Assembly (NCBI GenBank): GCA_025506515.1
Contig: CM046454.1
Location: 66,120,445-66,184,444, forward strand
Direction: 5' to 3'
Source of the DNA: Flaveria trinervia
Taxonomy: Eukaryota; Streptophyta; Magnoliopsida; Asterales; Asteraceae
Length of the DNA: 64,000 nt
Shown: positions 12,656 to 25,009 of the stretch, piece after piece
Layout: every line of letters starts with the position of its first letter
Numbering within the stretch: the stretch's first letter is position 1
Made by a program: the position numbers and the translations under genes
Notes under the pieces: model-generated
Database searches by the model: none
Told to the model about the DNA's origin: nothing
Seen by the model: the letters and a program-made list of their open reading frames with translations, nothing else

Positions 12656-14864
12656 TGTAACACCCGTATTTTCCTTGAAGCCAAAGAAAGAAGGAAATGA
12701 GAAAGAAAAGAAATAAAGTCTAAAATCAAGGGACCAAACTCGCCAAATGAGAAAACTTGAGAAAGTAGGAGATTAAGAGGGGAGGGCAGCCCACACCCTC
12801 CCCCGCACTTGCAAATTTTCAGCCATAGAGAGAGAAGGGGAAGAAAAGTGGTCTCAAGCTTCGGTTTTCGTGGATTCGAGCGTGAAAGTTGAGGTATAGC
12901 GGGTTGGATTGAAGCACTACTCGACGGTGTTGTTTGTGTGAGTTCTAGGACCCCCCTTTTACACGTTTTCAACTGATTTGGGGCTGGAACACACAGTAAA
13001 ACCTGTTTTTGAAATGTGTGTGTTGAACCCGTATGTATGTGGTTGTGTGTGACGCGAGTGGAGTTTGTTTTCGGGCTTGTGTGTGCTTGAATGGTGTTGT
13101 GGTATGTGTTTCTAAGGTTTAGGATGGTTGATTTCGGCTTAGAACGAGTTTGGAGGCCGAAAAGTGCAGATTGGGTTAGGGATGAACTGCATTCTGCATC
13201 AGCTAGGGTTAGGCGAACGAATGGCATGCGACTGAGGCCATACGACCATAAGGAGTGCGACTGAGGTTCATTCGCATGTGAGTCGTGTGAATGGAGTCCA
13301 TTTGCTGGTGAGTCGTACGACTGAGGGTCATTCGCATGGGGAGTCATGCGACTGAGGGTCCATTCGCCTAGGTCCATCCGCATTTGTGTTCATTCGCACA
13401 AGCTTCCATCCACATTTGTGTTCATTTGCACAAGTGTCCATCCGCATTAGTTCCATTCGCATGGGACTCATCCGCATTGAGTTCATCCACATTGGGTCCA
13501 TTCGCATAGGGCCCATTCGCCTGGTGTTCATCCGCAATGTACTCAGTCGCCTAGAAGGCCATGCGACTGAAGGGTGCCCATACGCCTAAGTAGAGCTTGT
13601 GTACCCGAGGGAACATAGTTATGTACTGACTTTCAGGGGAAAGTGCAGATGTAAGTTTTGACGTGAAAGGTTCCCGACAGTTCATATAGGGTGACTTTTA
13701 TGACCATAGAGGTTATGTTGGGCATGCTGATGATGATGTATGATGTTGTATGAATTGGCATAATGTATGTTTTGTATGTATGATGATGCCCTGTATTATG
13801 ATGTTGACAGTGTATGTTGATGTTCCTTATTGTTATATATGATTATTTTCCCTTGGCTTTACGTGGAATGTTAATGAATGAAATGAATGTATCATGTAAC
13901 GTAAAGTGGAAGATAACGAAAAGAGGAACATAACGAAAGAATGCATGCATTAATGAATGAATGAATGTAAGAAAGGTTTGCAAGCAAATGTATGGAGGTT
14001 CACACCCAATGAAAGGTGTTAGCTCAACTATGTGCGGGTTAGCTACCCCAGAAGGATGCACACCGGGGTCCAATCTTTGTGATTAACCATATGTATGGGA
14101 TCCTTGCCGCTTGCCCTAGGTGCTGGAGTCAGCTTCGTGCACAATGTTCGAGGTCTATGAAAGACCTCAGGCCCAGTAACCAGCCTCGTGCATAATGTTC
14201 GGGGTACAACATATGGCATTGATCTGGAATGAAAGATAAAAGATAAGTGGTGAATGTACATTCCTAGGTACTGGAGTCAGCTCCGTGCCTAATGTTCGAG
14301 GTCTATGAAAGACCACATGCCCAGCTACCAGCTTCGTGCACAATGTTCGGGGTAATGTCATGTCATCGAAAGAAATGAACGTACGAATGAAAGTCAGAAA
14401 ATAAGAATGAATGTGAATGATAATGACGTACGGTGAATGAATGAAAGTTAAGGAACGAATGATGAAGATAATAATGATATTATCTATGTGTACGTATGAT
14501 GTATGATCACATGTAAGTAATGAATGATTTTAATGAAAGTAAATTATGTTTTATTATAAAACTAGAACTCACTCAGCAATGCTGATTTTTATGTGTTTCT
14601 AGTTGGTAGGTAATGCTGCTGAGGATGGCACGGGGTGGCTACTCAGCTCTTTTGGGCGGCATTCTTTTGATTAATGTTTTTGCTTGTAATGCGAACGAAC
14701 GATGTTTTGAAATGAACGATTGTATTAACTTTCAAAAGCATTTGTAATGATATGAAAAGTCATTTTTATGTTTCCGCTGCAATACTATATTGAAATCAAT
14801 GTAATTATATGTTTTATGCGCAATGGTTTACTAGCTGTAAGCGTCCCGGGAACGGGGCCTTACA
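12656..14864 (+). repeat. 5' LTR of gypsy copy A
   Basis: A 2,209 bp LTR starting TGTAACACCC and ending GGGGCCTTACA. It aligns throughout with the LTRs of copy B. The first part holds the degraded promoter region. The span 13210-13590 carries a dense cluster of CATTCGCAT, GTCGCATG and CGACTGA repeats. The reverse-strand frames at 12601-13383 and 13328-13537 are artefacts of this repeat cluster. Confidence 0.9.
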
Positions 14865-14867
14865 AGT

Positions 14868-14880
14868 TGGTATCAGAGTC
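14868..14880 (+). other. primer-binding site, copy A
   Basis: TGGTATCAGAGTC starts 3 nt after the LTR. It matches the complement of the 3' end of plant initiator methionine tRNA (usual TGGTATCAGAGCC) with one change, so this end of the element is the 5' side. Confidence 0.88.
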
Positions 14881-15215
14881 AAAGTTTAAGTGAAACGGGT
14901 AAATTTTCAAAATAAACCTAAAGTTAAAATGAATATGGGACGGAAAGGGAAGGAATGCCAGTCTGAGTAGTTGCGTGCCATCAGCTATTTTCGTAATGTT
15001 AACCGGTATTAGGTGCGCATGTTATGTGGTTTATGTGTTGTTTGTAGATTTAAATACTAATGTAGTCAGGATAGGTAATGCTTGGGATATGAAGAGTAAT
15101 GTAAGTGGCTAATCACAACTGGCCACTATAATTAGGGACTTACTATACTTGTCATAAACTGAGCTGTTCTCTTGAATGACCATGTTGGTGTTTGAATATT
15201 TCAGTGTGTGTGTGG

Positions 15216-16485
15216 ATGGCCGGCGGTAGATCTTCAAAGACTTCACGTGGTGGAGGTCGTGGTGCTGAACCGCGACCTAAGAGGGGAAGAACTAGAGTTG
15301 AAAAGGTGGTTCATGAGGAACCAGAGACCCCTCATTCAGAGGGTGGTGATGAGAGTGTAAACTTAAGGCCTCAGTGAAAGAGGCTGTGGTTGAAGAGGTG
15401 CATCAAGTCATGCAGACGATCTTACCGTCTGTAATGGCTGAAGTGATTAAAGTTGTATAGGAGGGGGAGAGGAAAGAAAGAAGTAGACCTACGAGCGAAA
15501 GGAGACATCCCAAAACTGAGACGGTTTTGTCTGATGACAAAGAAGAAGAGGAGGAAGAAGAGCCTGCGCCAGAGGCGGCACGAGGCTGTAACTATGGGGC
15601 GTTTCAACGATGCAAGCCCCCTACTTTTGATGGTAATGGCACTACTGCTGCTACTCACCGGTGGGTGAGAGAAATGAAAGTTGTCTTGAACATCATCGAG
15701 TGCCTGAAGGATCAGAAGGTAAAGTTTGCTGCCCACTCTTTTATGGACTCGGCTATGTGTTGGTGGGACAATATAGTCCAAGCCGAGGGTAGCCGGGCAA
15801 TTGGGAGGATGAGATGGTCGGAGCTGAAGAAGTTGGTGATTGAGGAGTGTTGTCCTCATAGTGAGATGGATAAAATGGAAAGGGAGTTCTTGCAGTGGGA
15901 GGCAGGGACGATGACACATCAACAGTACACCACCAAGTTCAATGAGATGGCACGTCTAGTGCCGGACCAAGTGATGCCTTTGTCACGAAAGATTAAAAGA
16001 TACATTTAGGGCTTGCCAGCGGATATTCGCAGACACATCACCGCTCGGCCGAGCACGTTCAGGTCGGCGGTAGATTTGGCAGGGAGGTTGTATGATGAGA
16101 GAGCCGTGGTGGTGGTCGCTGAAGGTAGCAAGAAGGGTGGTGGTGATCGGAACTGGAATGGGAAGAGGTTTGGTCGGGGTGATGCCTCGACGATTAATAA
16201 GAAGGCATGGGTTGATGATCGCCGTGTAGTCACACCGGGTACGGGATCGAAGAAGTATGGCAAATGTGGGAAGGAGCATAGTGGCGAGTGTAGGCGGGGT
16301 TTAAATGTCTGTTTCAAGTGCGGGAGGCCTGGTCATATGGCTAAGGATTGTAGGGGTGTGAGGTGTTTCAACTGTTGGGAAAGTTGTCACATGTGTAAAT
16401 ATTGTATGAAGCCGAGGGCTGAGGGTTCTGGGGTGAAGAAGACAGGAATGAAGGATCGAGGGCGAGTGCCAGGGCATTCACTATG
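15216..16485 (+). pseudogene. gag: gag of gypsy copy A, broken
   Basis: The capsid/nucleocapsid gene, equivalent to 42361-43620 in copy B. The start is the ATG at 15216 (MAGGRSS), shared with copy B; an upstream in-frame ATG at 15192 is not shared. After a basic N-terminus the frame breaks near 15375, resumes in an acidic stretch, and carries the retrotransposon gag core (around 15640-16000). A stop at 16007 follows. The zinc-knuckle region at 16310-16410 keeps one good CCHC motif (CFKCGRPGHMAKDC). The second has decayed: its glycine-histidine pattern is lost. A predicted splice acceptor lies just upstream at 15204. Confidence 0.85.
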
Positions 16486-17151
16486 ACACAGGAGGAGGCT
16501 AGGACGGACCCTGATGTTGTGTCCGGTACGTTTCTAGTGAACCAAACTTTAGCTTCTGTGTTTTATTTGATTATGGTGCCAGGAAAAGTTTTATTTGTGC
16601 TACTTTCTGTGCTAAGCTGCCTCTTAGTAGTAGATGTGTTGATGCGCCCTTTTATATAGAAACTGTCATAGGTAAGTCTACCAAAATTTCAGAGGTGATA
16701 GAGGGTTGTGATGTGGAACTAAAAGGTCATAAGTTTCCTGTTAGACCGTTCGTGATGACCTTAGGTGGTTTCGATATGGTTCTTGGGATAGATTGGTTAG
16801 CGGATTACGAGGCGAACATTGTGTGTCGTAAGAATATGATTCACTGACAGCGCCTGACGGGAGTAAGGTGACGGTTTATGGGGATCGGGTCATGACGATC
16901 CCGAAAGTAATCTTAATGGCGGTGGCGGGAAAATGCATGAGGCGTGGATATAGTGCCTACTTGGCCTATGTAAAGGATGTAGAAACGCCCGCACCTCAAC
17001 TGCCTGATGTATCAGATGTGTGTGACTTTCCAGACGTGTTCCCTGAAGACCTACAAGGAGTGCCACTTGACCGTGAGATTGAGTTCAAGATTGACTTGAT
17101 ACTGGGTGCCCAACCTATTGCCAAGGCACCGTATCGGTTGGCTCCGACTGA
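16486..17151 (+). pseudogene. protease and start of pol, gypsy copy A
   Basis: The sequence around 16560-16600 encodes an aspartic-protease-like LFDYGA segment, where DSGA is usual. It continues into the linker before reverse transcriptase, ending at the APTE motif (about 17140-17151), the same place as in copy B. Several frame changes are needed. Just past APTE the sequence jumps to late integrase, so the reverse transcriptase and RNase H are gone. Confidence 0.75.
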
Positions 17152-17660
17152 GAAATGGTCATTGATTTATCATCCTCAGACAAATGGTCAGTCAGAAAGG
17201 ACCATTCAAACCTTGTAGGATATGCTTCGTGCATGTGTTATTGATTTTGGAGGAAGTTAGGATGACCACTTACCGTTAGTTGAGTTCTCATATAATAACA
17301 GTTATCATGCCAGCATTGGTATGCCTCCTTATGTGATGTTATACGGTAGCAGATGCAGAACACCCGTCTGTTGGGGTGATATTGGTCAGAAAGAGTTAGG
17401 GAGCGTCAAGGTGATCGAGGCTACGATTGAGAAGCTTAAAAAGATCAAGGCCTTCATGAAGGCAGCCAAGATAGACAGGAGTCGTATGCCGATAAACGAC
17501 GCAGACCGATTGAGTTTAAGGTGGGTGATCGGGTTATGTTTAAGGTCTCACCTTGGAAGGGTATCATCCAATTCAGAAAGCGGGGCAAGTTGAGCCCAAG
17601 GTATATAAGGCATTTTTGAATCGTTGCTCGAGTAGGAGAGGTGGCCTATAAACTGAGCAT
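17152..17660 (+). pseudogene. integrase C-terminal part, gypsy copy A
   Basis: It starts at YHPQTNGQSERTIQTL, the motif around the last catalytic region of gypsy integrases, and runs through the SYNNSYHASIGMPP and CRTPVCW segments also present in copy B. The N-terminal integrase and everything back to reverse transcriptase are missing. A stop at 17216-17218, another at 17260 and a frameshift near 17470 follow. It ends at 17660, where it fuses to mid-LTR sequence. Confidence 0.8.
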
Positions 17661-17661
17661 G

Positions 17662-17709
17662 AATTTTGTGACCATAGAGGTTATGTTAGGCATGGTGATG
17701 ATGATGTAT
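17662..17709 (+). repeat. front piece of partial 3' LTR, copy A
   Basis: It matches the 5' LTR from about 13693 onward. Its last five bases, TGTAT (17705-17709), are the target duplication of the inserted copia, repeated at 32990-32994, where the LTR resumes. Confidence 0.85.
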
Positions 17710-18604
17710 TGTTAGGATCAGAGATCTATGTTTGATTGATTAGAGAGTATAGCAGTGGAATTCGAACAATGAATTAGCCAATTCACAAGAACGAAACGAT
17801 ATTCAATGAAGAACAAAGACGGTTATAGAGAGAGAATTCTACAAATGTATTTCATTCAATATTCGCTTTCGTGGTAACAAAATGTCACACTTACAATTAG
17901 GTCGACGCCTCTTATATAAGAGATGTGACGTCTGCTGATGTCACTTGATAGTGACATCTAACAGAATTATTCCAACTGAAACACAACTACTGAAGATGTC
18001 AAAACAGCTGACATCTCCTTACAAAAATGCTAAGTGTTATCAGTTGTTATAACTACTGAAAAACATAAAACTACTGAAACTACAACGACTGAAGAACAAG
18101 CTCTTCAGTCGTTTTACAAAACTACTGAAAGTAAAAAATATAAAACTACTGATATCACAACTACTGAAGAAGTACTCTTCAGCTATTGTGACAAACTACT
18201 GAAACTTCAGTACTTGATCTTCAGACTTGAACTTCAGACGTTTCATCAGCTGATGACTTCAGTAGATATCATCAGCTGATGTCTTCAGTCTTTGTCTTCA
18301 GACTTTGTACATCATTGTTGATCTTCAGCACTTGTAAACTCTTCAGTTGTTGTACTTCAGTACTTTGAACTTCAGCTTCAGCACTTGTGTTCTTCAGCTG
18401 TTCAGCTTCAGCACTTGTGTTCTTCAGCTGTTCAGCTTCAGCACTTGTGTTCTTCAGCTGTTGAAGTCTTCAGCACTTGATCTTCAGCTGTTGAAGTCTT
18501 CAGCACTTGTCAAACTGCTGATGAAGCTTTCAGCAGTTGTCGTGATATCATGTGGGACTTAGAGGTTTTCTGATCTTTGGCTCATTGGTTCTTTTGGTCC
18601 AACA
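17710..18604 (-). repeat. 3' LTR of copia element 1
   Basis: An 895 bp copy of the LTR, nearly identical to 32099-32989. In element orientation it starts TGTTGGACC and ends CTAACA. It is full of CTTCAG and ACTACTGAA motifs, with three tandem copies of a 30 bp unit at 18376-18465. A perfect 12 bp-arm hairpin (AACGACTGAAGA, loop ACAAGC) sits at 18084-18113. The frames at 18034-18279 and 18347-18562 are artefacts of these repeats. Confidence 0.92.
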
Positions 18605-18619
18605 AACTCCTCCTGAACC
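18605..18619 (-). other. polypurine tract, copia element 1
   Basis: On the minus strand GGTTCAGGAGGAGTT directly precedes the 3' LTR, as expected for the plus-strand primer of reverse transcription. Confidence 0.6.
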
Positions 18620-18819
18620 AATGCAGCCAAAACCTCTAATTTATTTATTTTCCACTTATTGTTGGCAAAAAGGTTGGTCTTTTTCCTTCTTGATCAGTAG
18701 AGAAGATGACCCATATAAGCTCCGGCCTGGGAAGAAATCTTAGATATTGTTTGGCAAGATATGAATGGGAACTCTGTTTTGGGGAACTGGACACAGAGTT
18801 GTTATCCCATTCATGAGAT
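18620..18819. other. 3' untranslated region of copia element 1
   Basis: Non-coding sequence between the stop of the third ORF and the polypurine tract. Confidence 0.6.
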
Positions 18820-21800
18820 CTACTTCCCGTGTATGAGCCTGTAGGATTCTCTGGTGTAGGCTCTGAGAAACATGATTTGTTCTTCCATGGTCAGGTTCTC
18901 GGCTTCACCATCAAACAATCCTTCTCGCCCATACAGCTCTGAGATGTACTTGGCCTGTTTGCCATTTTTGAGCTCAATTGTTGTAATCTGTCTGTATGCA
19001 AACTCATTAGGATGATTCCCTTCGAGTAACAGACTGAGCTCATTTTTTTTGAAGTTCTCAAGCCTCTTGTAGTCTAACCCCTTTTTAATAATTCTGTTCT
19101 CTAGCATCTTCTGGGGTGGTTGTTTAGTCTCGTAGGCCTTCTTGAAATCTTCGACAATCTCCCAGGGTGATACTACAAGGGCCACTGTGATCTCTTCATC
19201 TACGATCCTCTTGACTTGACCTTTGTATCTCGAAGGAATGTCTTTCTTTACAATCCTGTGAGCCACCCTCGGATCAGGCCATACTCTCACCCTTTCCTTC
19301 TGATATTGAAATGTGTTGGCGAGAGTGTACAACCTCAGAGCTTCTTTCTTCATACTGATAATTGATGACGAAGCAACATAAGTTTTGTCAATGCTTTTCA
19401 GCATTTCATCATCATGAAGCTTTTGCTGCTCCTCTTCTTCAATCTTTACTCTCACAGCAATCCATCTGTGAGGTGGGAGTGATGGGCATAGGTTTGGCTT
19501 TCGCCAATGTTAGAACTGCAGACAGGGGCAGCCTATCTTCTTCCACATCATCCTCTTCTTCTTCTTCTAGCCTCAACACCCTTCTCTTCTTCTTCTTAAG
19601 TGCATCATCGGCTGTTGGTTTAGATGGTAAGGGAGTTGGTTTTGTGGGTTGAGAAAGTTTGGATTTGGGCTTTGAGATTGGTTTGGAGATTTGAGGGGTA
19701 GGCTGTTTTTGAGTGGGTGGAAGGGAAGGTTGTTCCAGCATTTTTGTTGTGAGTTTAGCCTTTGTAAGTCTTGCCATTTCAAACCTTTTTCCAGCCCCAG
19801 CCTCATCAAGGGCTTCAATGATAATCCCCTTATGGAATTGCTCAGACAGACAGATTCTGGTGGCTATAGCCAGAATACTGTCTCTGGTCCACGCGCGAAT
19901 CTCCATCAAAGATCTTCCTAAGTATTTGGCAATGAAACGGATCATGATCTCCAATCTCTCCTTCTCCAGTACATCATACCCAGCCCATCGGGTTAGAATC
20001 TCCTCCACTTCCAACTTCCTGGTCTCACTATCTAATGTGGCTGTATCAAAACCTTGCTTGAAGAGTTTCTCAATGATTTTATCCATGGATCGGCTGTGTG
20101 TGTCATCCGCATCTTTTACCAGCTCTTCCAAGGATTTTTCTTCAGCAGTAGGTTGATCATCAGCACTTTTCTTTCTTTTATAGGTGATCAGTTGTTGCTT
20201 TTCTTTTTCCAACTCCTGGAATTGTTCTTTTGCCTTCTCATCCTCTGTTCTTTTCCTCTTCTTTTCTTTCACTATAGTACTCTCCCCCTTTTTGGATGCA
20301 TTGGTGGTAGGGGTTTGTACGGCAGAAAGTGTCTTTTGCACAGCATTATCAATCAGTGGTTGTAGAGTTGAGGAAATCCTCTCATCAATGGCTTTAGTAA
20401 CAATTTCATTGATAAGGGAGTGATGAGAGGTATGGATTGTTGGAATACAGCAACCATCTGCTCTGGGGGGTTCTGTCCGGAGAGATAGTGCCAAAAGCAG
20501 AAGCTGGAGGCTCATTAGAGTGAGAGGGGAAAGTGTTTGGGGAACCTTCAACTGAAGGTGCCATCTGTGGGTTGGTGGAGGCAGATGGTCTTTCTCCTTG
20601 AGAGAGTTGGTCAAGTAGTTTTTGCAGCCTACTGACTTCCTCCTCAAGGATTGTGTTCTGGGCAATAACATCGTAGAAAAAGCCCAGGTCATCATCAGCA
20701 GAAGCTGAATCACCTGACCTCCTGATAGGATCAGGATGAACATGCACTGAGTGTAGCTTAGTTGTAGCATGTGCCCATTTGTCTTGGTACTGGGGACTTC
20801 CTGCCTCAGGACTATGTCCGTCATTAGCAGTTGCCTCTGGTAAGGTCTTAGTAATGGTACCAACTACAACCTGATCAGATGCTGACGCAGGAGAAGTGGC
20901 AGCCTCACCAGAAGTTCCAATCTCTATGGCTACACTAGGAGAGAGAACATTGTAACCCCTATGCTGTGGGTTCTCAGCTGCACTTTGGTCCTCCCCTCAA
21001 TGGTAGAGGTGTTCCCAGTAGTAATTGGTATCTTGGGAGGGGTGAGGAGTGCAACTGAGTCAGCACTTGTGCAACAAGCAATGTAGGGCTTTGGGGGGCG
21101 GTTGCATGGGGTGAAGGGATAGAAGCAGTGTGCACCTGGGGAGGAAGGTGCTCTTCAATGGCAATCCCCTCAAGTGAGGAAGATCCCAGATGTGTGGGTA
21201 CCCCTTGTGTGGTTGCTGCAGGCTCCTGTTGAGAGGAATCCTGAGCGGCTATGGCTGGAAGAGTCCTGATATCCACTAGGGGGTTATAACCAGTGGATAT
21301 ATCCTGCGTTTGTGTTGCAGGGGCATCCTCAGGGGACTCATTTCCCTGAGTAGCCGTTTTGGGTTTCTTTTTAGTGGGTTTGGTGGGGACTTTTGATTTG
21401 GAGGTGGTGGCTGTGGGTTCCAGCTGCGTGGGTTTGCGCAGCTTGGCAGCCATTTTGAGTGAGTGGTCAGAGTTGTGCGGGAGTATACTTCTGTCACACC
21501 CTCAAAATCCACTTGGCGGAGTTTTACCGCGAGGCGTGTGAACAAACCAAGATCACAGTCAATAGTTACTCAGAACGACTCTAAATGCCATAATTTAAAC
21601 ATAATTAACCAAAATACCAACTTTAAACAATGCGGAAGCGTTTTTGAAAACAACCCAAGTCAATAAAGTATAACTTATAGCAAAACAAGTGCCAAACCAA
21701 AGAGTAAACTATAATTGTTAAATGTCAACTTGTCTTGAAGCAAAGTGTCTTAAAATGCAGTGAACCGTGCAGTGCTCCTATGGCAAGCAAGTTAAGGACC

Positions 21801-24800
21801 TGAGAAAAGCATACTAAAATGTCAACACATAGGTTGGTGAGTTCAAGAGTTTGAGTTCAATAAACATGTAAACAGTTGCGATAAATATAAGCAGTGTATG
21901 ATAATAGATAGCTAGTCTATTATCAGTAAATATTAATACATAGTGATTTTGCAATTGAAGCTGACTGTGATAGTTGTTGCCTCCTGTCACGACTTACCAT
22001 GTCGTGACAATGTTCAATAGGACAAATTGCACCCGGTTGACCTCGAGTCACACAGGTGGGGCTCGTCAGACCCAATAGTACTACCCAAGTTTCTCGCTAT
22101 TAAATATTAACAATTCAAAAGTGTGAGGACATTTCTCATGGTAAACAGCACTATATTAATATTATACACAACTTAAATAATGAAAGCGTTCGTATAAGTA
22201 CCATATGCTATCTCCCCCAAAAGATATTAAGTAAAGAGTGGGGCATGAACTCACCTGATGTATGCAAAGGTACTTAGGGTTTATTTTGAGAAACGAGAGG
22301 ATAGCCAACCTTCACAGGTTACCTAGATCATGTGAGTACATAAGTACGTGTAAATAAAAGACATGTGAAACCCTAACCATACCAAAATCAAAGACTCAAG
22401 CTTCCAGACAAACAGACACGTTTGACCTAGTTGACCCGTTTGACCCGTTGGTGACATTATGAGTTATAATTCAAATAAAGCCAATGAGCACATACAACAT
22501 ACATCATTAACATTCAATTAGTATCATACACATGCTATATCAACCAGGTGTATCACATAGATCATCATACAATCAAGTACTATACAAGTCATGCGAATCT
22601 AGAACATTAACATAACCACTAGCTACAATACAACTAACATGTCATACAAGGTTCAACCATTCATCACATGCCATGTGAAGCCACTCACGACTTCACATCC
22701 TAAACCCTGCCAATCCCACTAAGTAGGGGCCTCAGATCCGCACGCGTGTATAATGATCACAACCAAATTCTTTAAGCATATGCATTGCATTCACAACATC
22801 ACAACAATCAATTATCAGACCCAAGCATGATGTCCTATTACTACACAACATCCAAACCATACATGATTACCAATTCCAATCATCACCCATGATTATCCAA
22901 ACATGCCATACAACTAATTTAACACGTTCTATCACACTAGAATCCATCCTGAACATAATAGCAAGTTCCTATCATCCCAAACATGATCATAACATCATAC
23001 TTCAACGTTTACACAAATAAAGTTTCCCTTTTGGGAAAGAATATCCCAAAATCTATCAAACATCCAAAGTATACATGAATTCATCAATAATATACCAATT
23101 CAAGCTCATACTAATATCTAAACATGATCCACAACACTTAAACACCTCAATCTAACAATCTTCATAAACAAAAGTTTCTACTTTTGGCAAGCTATGATCA
23201 ACATCATCAAATTAAAGATTCCTAGCATTCATAACAATAATCTAGCATCTAATTATCATCATGAACCCATCCATAACATCAATCCATCACTAGATCACTA
23301 CTACATGCAAAATAAAGTTACTATTCTTAGTAACCTATGTACAATGCATCAAAATCCTAACTTTCTTGCATAATCAACGTATTCTAACATTCATACAACC
23401 TAATAATCATCAAACATTCATCAAACAATCAACCATCATGCATAATCACAACAATTTCGAATTAGGGTTTGCTTCATAACCAAATTTCATGATCAATCCA
23501 CTAAAAACATAGAATTCTTGCATAATCGACGTTAACTAACATGTATACAATCTAACTAACATGTTAACATCATCAAACAACATCCAATTCACCTAATAAG
23601 GATCAATTTAGAATCTAGGGTTCGGCCATAATGAAGAACATCACAAAACACGAAAAATCTAACCTTTAAACTTGTTATAACTTGCAATTGATGATTCCAA
23701 CAAGTTGTGCACCTTGTAATTGAATGAAAATCGAGGTTTAGGGCTTGATCTTGGTCGAAAATCGAAGATGGAGAGGGAGAGGGATGAAGTCGCGGCCGAA
23801 GGTAGCATTAGGTTTGGAATTTTTGTTTTATTAATATTTAATTTACATATTTACCCTTAAACCCTTGTGTTTTGGTATTTTGTAAAAACTAGACTTTAAA
23901 CTCTTTGTAAAGTGTTTTTAACTTCATAATATAAAGATATAAACTTATAAAATTCATTATATAGCTTATCTTTATAAAAACACAAGACATACGAATAATA
24001 GGCACGTTCCGCGTTACGCGATAAATTCTTTAATTAACCTTTTATAAATGTGTGAACACATAAACATAACCCAATATTCACATAATCATTTAGATTCACA
24101 ACAAATTAACATTATTCATTATTAATAGGTCACCAACGTTCAACGACAACTAGTGTGTGCTCACGACACGTGTTTACAAGACTTAACGGAACTAACGTAG
24201 CTTGGTAACGGAAATTTACCGGATGTCACAACTTCAGGCAAAACAGCCATAGCAGGGACTCCCAGGCCAACAAGTCCATCAGCTTGAAGCTGGTTTGTAA
24301 TTATGGCCATTATGAACCGCGGATATAATATCCAACGGTTAGCAGTTAGTTTTTGAGCCATATCCTTGAGCTCTGAAAATATTATTTCTGAAAAATTTAA
24401 AGGCTGTTGCTCAAGAATAGAATACATTACCTGCTGCCACTTTGTAGACATTTGATCCCAAGACGAAGTCTTAGGAGCCAAACAGACATTTACCATGTGG
24501 AAGATTAGACGTTCAGCGTCATGGAAATGTTTCTTCAATATAGTGGAGGCACTAAGGTTGCCCTGATATCCATGGTGGGCAAAGGATAAATCAGTTGTGC
24601 CCTTTGGATATCCAGCAGGAGAAGTGGCATCATCCAAGTGTAGAGTTTGACGAAGTATTTCGGGAGTGATGACCACTTCGTGGTTGTTGACGACCGACCG
24701 GAGAGACGCTGTGTTGTTCTCCCCAGTGGTGAGGGTGACGTTCATCCAAAACTATTTGAGGGATTCGGCATGAAGGATTGGATTAAGAAGAAAGGCCGTT

Positions 24801-24913
24801 TTGTATTGTGACTGGACCATAAGATCAATAGCATTATCGAACTTAGCCCAGAATGGCGATTTGGTGAGGTAAGCTACACAGTTGTGTCGCGGTTTGATTT
24901 GCATGGACGCCAT
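18820..24913 (-). pseudogene. third ORF (downstream of pol) of copia element 1, interrupted
   Basis: A long coding region of unknown function, in the position of the 'envelope-like' ORF of Sireviruses. The start chosen is ATG at 24913 (MASMQIKPRHN), 75 bp below a TATA box. An in-frame stop lies just before 24745. The N-terminal third (24745-24231) has an FHDAERLIFHMVN segment and a YPRF motif, both matched in arrangement by the ORF at 59071-62401. A 2.7 kb solo LTR then interrupts it. The rest (21491-18820) has proline/threonine-rich, lysine/glutamate-rich coiled-coil-like (about 20280-20120) and globular C-terminal parts, ending at the stop 18820. Frameshifts lie near 21450, 20440 and 19470. 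Without the insert it would be about 1,118 codons. I see no clear transmembrane segment or signal peptide in the readable frames, so an envelope role is not supported by sequence. Confidence 0.75.
21492..24230 (-). mobile_element. solo LTR inserted in the third ORF
   Basis: A 2,739 bp stretch beginning TGTCACACCC and ending GGATGTCACA, flanked by ACTTC (21487-21491, 24231-24235). It has TG..CA ends and no internal coding region, so it is one LTR left after recombination between two. The orientation is probably minus: the GAACTCACCAACC segment that in such LTRs lies a few hundred bases before the end reads that way. A related, more decayed LTR piece lies at about 57000-58316. The family is not identified. 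Confidence 0.88.
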
Positions 24914-24987
24914 TTAGAAGAGAGAAGTTTTGGAGAGATGAACGTTAGGTTTGAAGAAGATGAGGCTCTGAAGGATTAGGTCAGGGA

Positions 24988-24995
24988 TATTTATA
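24988..24995 (-). promoter_or_regulatory. TATA box upstream of the third ORF, element 1
   Basis: On the minus strand CCCTATAAATATCCC lies 75 bp before the ATG at 24913. It is followed by a CT-rich leader typical of plant 5' UTRs and preceded (25010-25690) by the repeat cluster also found in this element's LTR. This suggests a dedicated promoter for the third ORF. Confidence 0.6.
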
Positions 24996-25009
24996 GGGTA
25001 CGGGTTAGA

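Noticed and set aside
12601..13383. 260-residue reverse frame
   Set aside because: It lies within the gypsy copy A LTR and is partly an artefact of the CATTCGCAT repeat cluster; the other LTR copies do not keep it open.
13210..13590. Repeat cluster considered as a CRISPR-like array
   Set aside because: Units are degenerate, spacing is irregular, the context is a plant LTR, and the same cluster occurs in other copies of the LTR.
18034..18562. Forward frames rich in threonine/glutamate and serine/phenylalanine
   Set aside because: They are translations of CTTCAG/ACTACTGAA repeats in the copia LTR.
18820..24913. Host gene on the minus strand with a 2.7 kb intron at 21492-24230
   Set aside because: The interruption has TG..CA ends and a 5 bp duplication, and the region lies exactly between copia pol and the 3' LTR, so an LTR insertion in a retroelement ORF explains it.
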